Assembly (NCBI RefSeq): GCF_900230215.1
Contig: NZ_LT907982.1
Location: forward strand, 2,976,001 to 3,040,000
DNA: 64,000 bases
Direction of reading: 5' to 3'
From: Jatrophihabitans sp. GAS493
Lineage (GTDB): Bacteria; Actinomycetota; Actinomycetes; Mycobacteriales; Jatrophihabitantaceae
In this document: piece by piece, positions 19,103 through 27,371 of the stretch
How the letters are laid out: every line of letters starts with the position of its first letter
Position numbering within the stretch: position 1 is the first letter of the stretch
Notes under the pieces: generated by a model
What the model saw: the letters and a program-made list of their open reading frames with translations, nothing else
Databases searched by the model: none
What the model was told of the DNA's origin: nothing
Translations under genes and position numbers: made by a program

Positions 19103-20688
19103 GCGGACTCCGCTTCGCTGGCGACGCGCTCGACGTCAGGTTCTTCGGTCGCCGCGCTGCGCTGGCGGAATCGGCGCACCTTCGGCAGCTCGGCGGCTTC
19201 CCCGTCCTGCTCCTCGTCCGGATCGGGTGACTCGGACTCCTCGTCGACGTCGACATCGACGTCGACCAGGTCGGCATCGGCGCCGGCCTCGTCGCGGTCG
19301 ACCGGCTCGCCCTCGGCTTCCTCGAACTCGGGGAGGTCCAACGCCTTGATTGACTTGAGGTCCACCCGCGAACGCAAGCGACTGACTTCGGCGCGAGCGT
19401 TGGCGAGTGCCTGCTCGAGCGATTGGGTCGTCAGCAGCTTGAACTCGGGCAGCGGGGTGACACCGGTGAGGAACTCGAGCAGCTCGCTCTTGGTGTCTTC
19501 CGCAATCTCGTCGAACTCGCTCGCGAGAATCGACTCGGTCGCGATCTGGTCACCCGGCTGCGAAAGGATGTAGCGCCGCAGATACGCGTACTGCTGCGAG
19601 AGCACGCTCTGGCCATCCGTGCCCACATGGTGGCCGGACTGCGCGACCTCGGACTTCAGGTGGCGGACCTCGGCGTTGTAGCGGCCGATCGAGGCCGAGT
19701 AGGCGTCGAGCGTGGCTTGCTGCTCGTCGCCCGTCTCGGTGACGGTGGTGTCCACCTCGGCGAGACGGGCGCGCCACATCTCCACCTCGGGGTGCGGAGC
19801 GTGCGCGTGGCCCACCGCGATCGCGGCCCCGAAGATGGCCAGCTGCAGCGCAATGAACGCGGCACCGTTCGCGTCGATGCCGTTCTGGGTCAGGTACTCA
19901 GAGCGGATCGCGGCGAGGGCGAGCAGGGCCGCGAGCGCCGTGCCGAACCAGAGGACCAGGAACGCCCAGTCGTGCCAAGGGTGACGCGGCAGCGCGTCGC
20001 GCTCGTCCTTCGCCGTCTTGCCGCGACGGTGCAGGTCGTACTCGATGCGACCCAGGCGCACGCCGGCCCGGCCGCCGAGCAAGACCAGGGCGACCACGGA
20101 CGAAATCGCGGCGATGTGCAAGTCGTCGAAGAAACCGACGCCGGGGATCCACGGGTGATCCGAGAGGCCGAAGAGCTGGAAACCGACGGCGATGAGGGTC
20201 CAGTCGCCGGCGAAGAGGGCGATCAGCATCAGGGCGACGACCCAGCGCCGCTGCACCGGCGAGATCGTCACGCCGGACGCGGCGAACTCCGCCTTGGTGA
20301 CGATCTGCTTCTTCAGCGCCGACTTGTGCGAATCGATGGCGCTGAACGCCTGCTCGCGCTCGACCTTGATTGCGGGCAAGAGCATCGACAGCGTCGCCGC
20401 GATCGCCTGTACCGTTGCGCGCATCGCGTGGCCGATGACGTGGCGGGCGGCACCGTGCTCCGCGGTGAGCTGGCTGGGGAAGTGCGGCTCGGCGTTGTCG
20501 CCGACGATCTCGCGGTTGAGAATGCCGGTGGTGCCGTCCTCGCGGCCGGCCGCCTCGATGTCTTCGTTGCTGCGACCGGTGTTGTAGGTGCCGCTGCGAA
20601 ACGTCGAGAACGACGTCGTGGTCGTGGTCGCGCCGGGGCCGGTTGGGACCGGGCGCGGCGCGGGGCCAGTACTGGGTTTCATGGTCAT
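19099..20688 (-). CDS. Four-TM membrane protein with coiled coil and acidic tail
   Basis: 529 residues. A low-complexity N-terminus (Pro/Thr-rich) leads into an amphipathic stretch (about 78-140), then four predicted membrane segments at about 148-172, 187-207, 241-262 and 276-296. The C-terminal ~230 residues are soluble, with heptad-like regions (about 305-420) and a very acidic tail, and probably face the cytoplasm. The ATG at 20688 (with AGAAAGG) was preferred over the longer frame, which would run through promoter element 2. It is first in the operon with the vWA-like and lipoprotein genes. No family recognised; a platform for the HerA-type ATPase is possible but unproven. Confidence 0.6.
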   Translation of the reverse strand: MTMKPSTGPAPRPVPTGPGATTTTTSFSTFRSGTYNTGRSNEDIEAAGREDGTTGILNREIVGDNAEPHFPSQLTAEHGAARHVIGHAMRATVQAIAATLSMLLPAIKVEREQAFSAIDSHKSALKKQIVTKAEFAASGVTISPVQRRWVVALMLIALFAGDWTLIAVGFQLFGLSDHPWIPGVGFFDDLHIAAISSVVALVLLGGRAGVRLGRIEYDLHRRGKTAKDERDALPRHPWHDWAFLVLWFGTALAALLALAAIRSEYLTQNGIDANGAAFIALQLAIFGAAIAVGHAHAPHPEVEMWRARLAEVDTTVTETGDEQQATLDAYSASIGRYNAEVRHLKSEVAQSGHHVGTDGQSVLSQQYAYLRRYILSQPGDQIATESILASEFDEIAEDTKSELLEFLTGVTPLPEFKLLTTQSLEQALANARAEVSRLRSRVDLKSIKALDLPEFEEAEGEPVDRDEAGADADLVDVDVDVDEESESPDPDEEQDGEAAELPKVRRFRQRSAATEEPDVERVASEAESA

Positions 20689-20740
20689 GCCTTTCTGGTG
20701 CGTTGGATTGAGCCGGCTGATCAGCAGGCAAGATGAATCA

Positions 20741-20755
20741 GGCAAATTGCGTCCG
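20741..20755 (-). promoter_or_regulatory. Sigma-54-like -24/-12 promoter element, copy 2
   Basis: Minus strand CGGACGCAATTTGCCT, 53 bp before the ATG of the four-TM membrane protein, in the gap after the NYN gene. A second AGGCAAGATGA stretch sits next to it (20726-20736). Confidence 0.75.
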
Positions 20756-20779
20756 CGGCGGATGCATCGGGCGCAAGCT

Positions 20780-21298
20780 TCAGGCGACCGCCGCCACCAC
20801 GGCCGGCCGGCCGAACAGGTCGATCCGGTGCGTCGCGGCTGATGCGAGCGCCGTGCTGGGGTGGCCCCTTCCGGTCACCTGCCACCCGTCCACACCGCGC
20901 AGCCGCAGCCCGTAGAGCGTCGGGGCGAAGATGTGGTCGCCCGAACCGATGACCACCCGGCCGAACCGGGCGGCGGCGTGATCGGGGTCGAGCGCGTCCA
21001 GCAGCGCGTGATCAGCTCCGTTGATGCCGTACCCGACCAGCCTGCGAACAGTGCGGGGCAGGGCGAACCAGGCCGTCGCGGCGAGAGACGGGCCGGTCGC
21101 GACGACGAGGAGGTCGTCGCGGCCGATGGGGACGTTCGCCCAATAGCGCGACCAAATATCCGTGATGCTCGCCTCGTCGCGCCGGGCCCGATCGCCCAGC
21201 AGGTTCTCCAGATCGATCAGGTGGAGCGCCCGCGGACAGGTGCAGCGGTGCGACGCGGCCGGCGTACCGGCGGGTTCACAGATGTGCGGTGTAAGCAC
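20780..21298 (-). CDS. NYN-type (PIN-like) ribonuclease candidate
   Basis: 172 residues; GTG start with GAGGAGA upstream. The pattern is that of NYN/LabA-like PIN nucleases: a first strand HLIDLENLLG (Asp29, Asn32), NGADHALLDALD (Asp96) and VVIGSGDHIFAP (Asp121), giving the set of Asp residues expected to bind catalytic metal. An N-terminal HxCxxA...HRCTCP stretch could bind metal. Such proteins cleave RNA or are inactive relatives. It is transcribed away from the fused RNA polymerase gene from a shared 127-bp intergenic region carrying promoter element 3, so it is a prime candidate target of that polymerase. Confidence 0.7.
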   Translation of the reverse strand: MLTPHICEPAGTPAASHRCTCPRALHLIDLENLLGDRARRDEASITDIWSRYWANVPIGRDDLLVVATGPSLAATAWFALPRTVRRLVGYGINGADHALLDALDPDHAAARFGRVVIGSGDHIFAPTLYGLRLRGVDGWQVTGRGHPSTALASAATHRIDLFGRPAVVAAVA

Positions 21299-21348
21299 GA
21301 TTTTCTCCTCAGATCGGACGGCCCGGGGCGGCCGCTTCCTGAGGGCAA

Positions 21349-21363
21349 GGCAAGATACGTCCG
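21349..21363 (-). promoter_or_regulatory. Sigma-54-like -24/-12 promoter element, copy 3
   Basis: Minus strand CGGACGTATCTTGCCT, 51 bp before the NYN gene start and 62 bp upstream of the divergent fused RNA polymerase gene. Confidence 0.75.
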
Positions 21364-21388
21364 GATCTGGGAGACTTTCCCTCGAACC

Positions 21389-21406
21389 CCGGGCGGAGGC
21401 GCCCGG
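21389..21406 (+). promoter_or_regulatory. Hairpin in the leader of the fused RNA polymerase gene
   Basis: Perfect inverted repeat CCGGGCG-GAGG-CGCCCGG, ending 8 nt before the GCGGAGG ribosome binding site (about 21413-21420). It could be an operator or affect translation of the polymerase gene. No canonical -35/-10 pair for the operon is obvious nearby. Confidence 0.4.
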
Positions 21407-21425
21407 TCGAAGTGCGGAGGACTAC

Positions 21426-24400
21426 GTGGACTTGCTCAATCCGGGGCACTTCGTCGGGCTGGGGCAACCGGAGGGCAAGGCCGCACCGGCCTGGTTGATT
21501 CCCGAGCTCCAACGGATGCTCGACGCGAGCCTGAACCGCCTATACCCGGCGCGCACCGACCGCTACCGCCCTGAGGTGACCCTCACGCTGTCAAGCGACC
21601 CGGCGGCGCTGATCAAGCGACCCGGTTACAGCCACGCGCTGGGCGTTGACGGGCACACGAATTCAAATTCGTCCTGGTGGTGGCAGCGCTGGATTGAGAT
21701 ACAAGTGGGACCGCGATCCAAGGACAAGGAGCCGGTCCGGGTGGCAATCCCCTGGCTGCTCACGGCCGACGACAACAATGTCGCCGCCGACGTGGTCGGC
21801 GGTCACGAGGGTCTGTTCGTCGGCGGCCCGAAGATCCCGGTAATCCAGGCCCGCTTGACACCGGATCTCCACGTGCTGGCACCGCGGGCCCGCAAGCAGC
21901 AGCTCCCCGACAACACCAAACATCACTCGGACGGGCTGAACGGACCATTCGAGGTGTTACTCGTGCCCGATTGGGGATCGTCGCTCATCGTCGATCTCAA
22001 TCAGTCCCAGTACTCGAACCCTTGGCCGTACTACGTATCAGGGTCCCGGTCGGCCGCCTTTGAGAGACAGTCCTACCGGCTGCTCCGCGTGCTCGCCGGC
22101 CAGGATCCGTCGCGTCATCTCACGAAGGCCACCCTCGACGCCGTCGTTGACGAGTTGCGGGTTGGTGGCGATCTGGCCACCTATGAACGGCTGCTGGCGA
22201 AGCAGTACCCCTTCACCAAGGCGGGACACGTCCGCCGGGTGGCCGAGTTCGATGCCGCCGAGCGCCAGTTCACCACTCGGCTCGCCTACTGGCTGCGCGC
22301 GAATGCCCACGCGATCGCATCCGAGCCCCCGAGCCCGGAGCCAGCTGTTGACAGCGAGGAATTCAGCGCTGTCGCGCAAGAGTATGTCGAGCAGCCGGTA
22401 CGGAAGAGGGGTGCGACCTCAGCGGCAGTTGATCCGGTACGGCCGGTGGCGGGACCGGGTCGAGGCGGCGAGCTGCGCTACTGGCCCCACCATTTGGTTG
22501 CCGCACTCCAGCGCGGGGTCCGCACGGCCGAAGCCACCCTGGGCGGCCGAGCCGCCAAGGACAAGCCGAAGCGAGATGCGAACGATGCGGCCAAGGCGAA
22601 GTTCCATGACGAGGTCGCCGACACGCTCCGCTGGGCTCTCGGCTCGTCCTTGGGTGACGTCGTCGTCGGTCGGGGCGACTTCGCCGGATTGCTGCTTGAT
22701 CCCACCACCACCGACACGCTCGCCCGGCTGGAGCAATACCGGCAGGTGACCTTCTTCGGGCCGGGCGGCCTGAGCCGGCACCTGCGCGGCCGTCTCGACC
22801 TTCGTGTCCTGGACGAGTCGTGGCGGAATTGGTTGTGCCCGGTCCAGACACCCGAGTCCGATGACATCGGCCTGGTGCGGTTCTTGGCGCTGGGGCAGAC
22901 CAACGGTGCGGATGCCGGCGAAGCCCGAGACCTGAGCGCCGCGGCCGCCCTGATTCCGTACCTCAATCACACCGATGCCGCTCGTGCGGCGCTCGGGGCG
23001 AAAAACCTGAAGCAGGCCGTCGCGCTGGTCGAACCCGAGCGGCCCACGGTTACCACCGGCTGGGATGCTCGCCTGGCGGCGGCAGGGATCGCCAACCTCA
23101 GCCCGGATCGCGATCGATACGGGCCGGCCAACGTCCGTCGGGCCGGTCCCGTTTCACGCTGGGGCCGATCACCGAACGCGACTCAAGCCTTCGCCCCCGA
23201 CGTGGTCGGCGTGAACGACGAGGCGGGGAGTCATTCGCTGGCCCTTGGTCGCAACGCGTTCGTCGCGTTGACGCCTTGGTACGGCTTCAACAATGAAGAC
23301 GGCGTGGTGGTCAGCGAGTCCTTTGCCCGAAAAATGACCAGCCGCCACAACGTGGTAATACGCCAACGGCTCGATGGACCGGAACGTGTCTCAGGTTGGA
23401 CGCAGCTGGTCGAGGACGGAGACGAAGTCAGCGCCCGGCAGTCGATCGTACAAATCGCGAAGGATCGCCTGGTGACGTCCCCTGAGGTCGGGATTCTTCG
23501 CCACGTGTATGCCGATGACGAGGGCATCCGGATCGTCATTGAGGTCACCCGGCCGTTGGAAGTCGGCGACAAGGTCACGAACCGGCATGGCGGCAAGGGG
23601 GTCGTGTGCCTGGTGGTGCCGGATGCCGACATGCCGACCGTGGAGCTGCCCACATCGAGGAGTCTTCACGGGGAGAAGATCGACGTTGTCCTTAACCCGC
23701 TTGGTGCCCTGAATCGACTGAACTTCGGCCAGATGTGGGAGATGCACGATTCACTTGCGCGCCGACTGGCCGCTGACGTTCCCGCGACCGAGTCGGCCCT
23801 CCTCGACCCGCTGCCGGTCATAGCGGGCCGGGCTGCGCCTGATGGCGGCCAGTTGCATGAGCGGTGGTTTGCCTTGTTTGCGCGCCACTTCGAGCCGTCG
23901 GATGAGAAAAAGCAAGAGGCGCTACGCCGCGGCCGGCTCAGGCTCTCGGTCGGTCAGCGGCGATTCGGGGACGCCGGGCGGGGCGTTGTTGTCGGCGAAC
24001 AATACATCCTCAAACTTGACCATCTGGCCGCGGACAAATGCCGAGCTCGCGGTGAACAGGCTGCGACTTCGGCCCGAACCTTGCAGCCGCTGCGCCGGAC
24101 AACCTGGGACCTCGGCCGGGTCTCCGGATCGCCTCAGCGCATGGGTGAGATGGAAGGGTGGGCGCTGCAATCGGTGGGCGCGCGGGCGGTTCTGCGGGAC
24201 TTGATCTGGAACCGGAGTCGAGCCGAACAGATCACGGATCAGTCGACGAAGCCGACGATGCAGGCGGCCGAAGCCCATCTCGCGGTTGCCGGGATCGAGG
24301 TGTCTTCGACCGAGGATGGGGAAGCGGGGCGCGACTTCGATATTGATACCCGCTGGTCGGCGCAGCAGATCAACCCGCTTGGTAACGAGGTACTCGCTGA

Positions 24401-27371
24401 GATCGTCGCCGCCGGGAAAGCCGATGTGGCCCGCGATGAGCACCCGCTCTACCGCGCCGAGTTGTACGGGGGGGACGGTGCGAATGATGTGCGCTGGTCG
24501 CTCAGGCTGCCGGAACCGGTACCCCATCCATGGGATCCGTTTGCGCCGCCGATCAGGCAACTGGGCATCCTGCCGCCCGCGATGCGGACCTTCGGTTCGG
24601 ATCCGCTTGATCGTGCCTACGCCGATGTCGCCGACGCCGTTCTCAAACTGAAGAAAGAGCTGATCGTCCAATCTGGCTCCAAGCCATCCAAGTCGCTCAA
24701 GGCCATTCGGGCCGCGCTGGCGGATGCAGTTGAGTGCGTACTCGGCGGCACGGAGTACTACTTGAAGTACAAGCCGCTCCTTGTCGCCAGGGAGTGGCGG
24801 ACGATCCCGGTGAACGACCCCGACGATCCCGGCGAATTGAAGTCGGCCTTCGATGCGTTCACGCTGGCGCTCAGCGGCGTTGAACCGCCCATTGATCCCG
24901 ACGGCGAATCCGGACCGGATGGTGCGAACGCGCAAGACGAGCCAACCGAGACCGAGGAAGAACTCGCCGCGAAGGTCGCCCAATTCAAGGCAGAGCGTGC
25001 CGATGGGGTCGAGCTTTACGCCGGGAGTGCGCGTCGCGGCCGTGCGCTCAGGGTGCCCCTTGACGCCTCGATCCTGGCGAGGCTGGAAGGCAAGATGGGG
25101 CTGCTCCGCCGGCACTTGCTCGGTAGTGCCGCGGTTCGATCCGGTCGCGCCGTCATCGTCGGCGACCCGACCCTGAGCCCCAACGTCGTAAAGGTGCCGC
25201 GCGAGATCTACCGGGCGATCGTCGGCACCGACGATCGTGCATCCGACATCGCCCGACAAGTGGCCGACCGATTCCTCGATGGCTTGGAGGTCGTTGAGCT
25301 TTCGAGAGTCGTGCTGCTGAACCGCCAACCGACGCTACGCCCGAATGCATTGCTTGCCCTCGAGGCAGAAGAATGGGAAGGCCGAGCGCTCGTGCTCAAC
25401 CCATTGGTCTTGGGCTGTTTGGCCGGTGACTTCGACGGCGACACGGCGGCGGTGCACTGGCCCGTGAGCCCGGCCGCGCGACTCGAGGCGTGGGAACAGT
25501 TTCGACCGGCGGTGCGCTTGCCGAACCTCGCGAAGCCCGGCGCCACGTTGGCGAAGATCGATCTCGACGTTGCCCTGGGCGTCCACCTGGCGACGACGGC
25601 CACGGATGGCCCCGAACATGTGCAAAGCAGTCTGGGCCTCGCGCTCGAGGCCGGAGCCAGCGCCGAATCCTTCGTGGCCGCGGTCGAGCAGCGTCTGGTT
25701 TCGACTGACGCGGTGCGAACCGTTACCCAGGATTCGACCTGGCTGCACAAGGTGTTCGAGTTCGGTTGCGTGAACGCGTCCGGGTGGAGCATCGGTGCGC
25801 TGGATCTGCTCCTGGACGGCGGTCAGTCACCGCCGTTCACAGAGGCTCGACTGGCCGGGGTTGCCGGCCGGTCGGCCAGATTTGCCGATTCACCGGGCCG
25901 CTCGGGGCCCACTGAATCCAGCTCGGCTCCATCGACCTTGATCGACGGGCTCGACAGCGCCGACTGGTTCTCGACCGCACCGGAATCGATCGATGGTCTG
26001 GCGGTCAAGAAGCTGCTCACCTCGGAAGCGGGCACCTTCACCAAGGATTTGGTCGAGCTGGGCTATGAGGTGTCTACGGCTGCGGAGCAGTGCGAGTCCA
26101 CCATCCGCTCACCCTTGGCTTGCCAATGTCCTCCGCCGGCGATCTGTCGCGGGTGTCTCGGTGGCGTCTCCTGGTGCGTCGACTTCGACCGGGGACCCGC
26201 CGTTGGACAGCTGGCCGGCATGTTGATCGGCGAGTACTCCACGCAGCGGACCCTGAAGAAGGACACGAGCGACACCTTGGGCAACCTTCAACCTCTTTTC
26301 GGTGGACGTGGGCGGGTGCAGCTACCGCCGCCACCCCCGCCGCCGGACGCCAAACCGCATCTGGCCAGGAGCTATTGGTTACCGATCTGGTCAGGGCTCA
26401 GCGCACATCAAGATGCCGGCGAGGCGCTCAAGTTCGTCCTGGAGGCGTTTGGCCAGGCCACGGAACGAAAGATCGATTCGACCTGGGCCGAGATCCTCTT
26501 GCGGCAATTGTGGTTCGCGGCCAGAGTGCTCACCCCCGATCCGAAAGTTCTGCTGCATCCGAGCCTCATCCACGTCTCCCGAAGCGTGATCGCGTCGTCT
26601 CGTGCGAGGAATACGGGTCTTGCCCCGGAGCGGCGATATCCGATCACCGGCGCGCAGCGAGCCGAACAGGAGCAGATCGTTCAAGACTATGTGTCAAAAT
26701 CTGAGGCGCAAATCAACCTTGATTGGGTCATGGATGTGTGGCAGCAACGCTGGGTTGAGGGAATCGACGCCAATGAGGACAGTTACCGGAATGTGTTCGA
26801 CCTGATTCACCGGACAGGGATACGTGATTATGGCGATCCCGGAATTACGCCCGTACTTCTCGGCAACAAGGACATGCTCATGCGGGCCGAAGAAGCTGAG
26901 ACGTGGGATCAGTGCGCCGACGTTCTGCGCGAAGATGCCGAACGGTTGATCCGAATGAAGCTGGGCGAGATCGGTGTGGCTGATTACCAGATGTCGGAAG
27001 AGGCATTGGGTGAACTGACCGATGAGTTCTTCCGGGGACGGGCGCGGCGGGATGTGATCGATCAATTCGTGCAGAGGGTGGGCGACTCGCTGGTATACCA
27101 GGAGCCGGATGGGACGGGCCGGGTCGATCTGGCCAAGCCCTTGGCCCGCGAGCTGATCAGCGCGGCATTCCGCCAGGGCGGCCCGGAAGGTTCCTGGCAA
27201 ACGTTGCTCAGTTCCGCGATCAACTCGAGAACAACCGCGTTGGGGCTGGGCACGATTCGCGGCAATGTGTCGCACCTCGTTGAGCGGGTTCGGCAGGAGT
27301 CGTGGGGTGAGGCGCACACAGATGTGCCGGCTGTTTCCTACCGCAATGCGCTGCTCGTGGGCCGGTTCTGA
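21426..27371 (+). CDS. Single-chain beta/beta-prime-like RNA polymerase
   Basis: 1981 residues carrying both large RNA polymerase subunits in one chain. Beta motifs in order: LCPVQTPESDDIGL (~464-480; usual LCPIETPEGPNIGL), PWYGFNNEDGVVVSE (~617-632), GDKVTNRHGGKGVV (~713-727), DVVLNPLGALNRLNFGQ (~753-769), RMGEMEGWALQSVGA (~904-918). Beta-prime motifs: LGILPPAMRTF, LEGKMGLLRRHLLGSAAV (~1220-1237), SGRAVIVGDP, VVLLNRQPTLRPNALLA (~1297-1313), and the catalytic loop GDFDGDTAAVHWPVS with Asp1335, Asp1337 and Asp1339 intact. Near 1560-1612 is a Cys-rich segment (SPLACQCPP, CRGC) then GQLAGMLIGEYSTQRTLKK, matching the C-terminal zinc and trigger-loop region; the trigger-loop TFH is replaced (KDT). 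It is ~500 residues shorter than typical beta plus beta-prime. GTG at 21426 has GGAGG 5 nt upstream; the longer frame crosses promoter element 3. TGATG links it to the sigma-like gene. Not the housekeeping enzyme: very divergent and no ribosomal-protein neighbours. Confidence 0.9.
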   Translation: MDLLNPGHFVGLGQPEGKAAPAWLIPELQRMLDASLNRLYPARTDRYRPEVTLTLSSDPAALIKRPGYSHALGVDGHTNSNSSWWWQRWIEIQVGPRSKDKEPVRVAIPWLLTADDNNVAADVVGGHEGLFVGGPKIPVIQARLTPDLHVLAPRARKQQLPDNTKHHSDGLNGPFEVLLVPDWGSSLIVDLNQSQYSNPWPYYVSGSRSAAFERQSYRLLRVLAGQDPSRHLTKATLDAVVDELRVGGDLATYERLLAKQYPFTKAGHVRRVAEFDAAERQFTTRLAYWLRANAHAIASEPPSPEPAVDSEEFSAVAQEYVEQPVRKRGATSAAVDPVRPVAGPGRGGELRYWPHHLVAALQRGVRTAEATLGGRAAKDKPKRDANDAAKAKFHDEVADTLRWALGSSLGDVVVGRGDFAGLLLDPTTTDTLARLEQYRQVTFFGPGGLSRHLRGRLDLRVLDESWRNWLCPVQTPESDDIGLVRFLALGQTNGADAGEARDLSAAAALIPYLNHTDAARAALGAKNLKQAVALVEPERPTVTTGWDARLAAAGIANLSPDRDRYGPANVRRAGPVSRWGRSPNATQAFAPDVVGVNDEAGSHSLALGRNAFVALTPWYGFNNEDGVVVSESFARKMTSRHNVVIRQRLDGPERVSGWTQLVEDGDEVSARQSIVQIAKDRLVTSPEVGILRHVYADDEGIRIVIEVTRPLEVGDKVTNRHGGKGVVCLVVPDADMPTVELPTSRSLHGEKIDVVLNPLGALNRLNFGQMWEMHDSLARRLAADVPATESALLDPLPVIAGRAAPDGGQLHERWFALFARHFEPSDEKKQEALRRGRLRLSVGQRRFGDAGRGVVVGEQYILKLDHLAADKCRARGEQAATSARTLQPLRRTTWDLGRVSGSPQRMGEMEGWALQSVGARAVLRDLIWNRSRAEQITDQSTKPTMQAAEAHLAVAGIEVSSTEDGEAGRDFDIDTRWSAQQINPLGNEVLAEIVAAGKADVARDEHPLYRAELYGGDGANDVRWSLRLPEPVPHPWDPFAPPIRQLGILPPAMRTFGSDPLDRAYADVADAVLKLKKELIVQSGSKPSKSLKAIRAALADAVECVLGGTEYYLKYKPLLVAREWRTIPVNDPDDPGELKSAFDAFTLALSGVEPPIDPDGESGPDGANAQDEPTETEEELAAKVAQFKAERADGVELYAGSARRGRALRVPLDASILARLEGKMGLLRRHLLGSAAVRSGRAVIVGDPTLSPNVVKVPREIYRAIVGTDDRASDIARQVADRFLDGLEVVELSRVVLLNRQPTLRPNALLALEAEEWEGRALVLNPLVLGCLAGDFDGDTAAVHWPVSPAARLEAWEQFRPAVRLPNLAKPGATLAKIDLDVALGVHLATTATDGPEHVQSSLGLALEAGASAESFVAAVEQRLVSTDAVRTVTQDSTWLHKVFEFGCVNASGWSIGALDLLLDGGQSPPFTEARLAGVAGRSARFADSPGRSGPTESSSAPSTLIDGLDSADWFSTAPESIDGLAVKKLLTSEAGTFTKDLVELGYEVSTAAEQCESTIRSPLACQCPPPAICRGCLGGVSWCVDFDRGPAVGQLAGMLIGEYSTQRTLKKDTSDTLGNLQPLFGGRGRVQLPPPPPPPDAKPHLARSYWLPIWSGLSAHQDAGEALKFVLEAFGQATERKIDSTWAEILLRQLWFAARVLTPDPKVLLHPSLIHVSRSVIASSRARNTGLAPERRYPITGAQRAEQEQIVQDYVSKSEAQINLDWVMDVWQQRWVEGIDANEDSYRNVFDLIHRTGIRDYGDPGITPVLLGNKDMLMRAEEAETWDQCADVLREDAERLIRMKLGEIGVADYQMSEEALGELTDEFFRGRARRDVIDQFVQRVGDSLVYQEPDGTGRVDLAKPLARELISAAFRQGGPEGSWQTLLSSAINSRTTALGLGTIRGNVSHLVERVRQESWGEAHTDVPAVSYRNALLVGRF

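Noticed and set aside
21426-27371. Housekeeping rpoB-rpoC fused as in some Helicobacter
   Set aside because: Motifs are too divergent, the chain is about 500 residues short, and the neighbours are a sigma-54-like gene and defence genes rather than ribosomal-protein genes.
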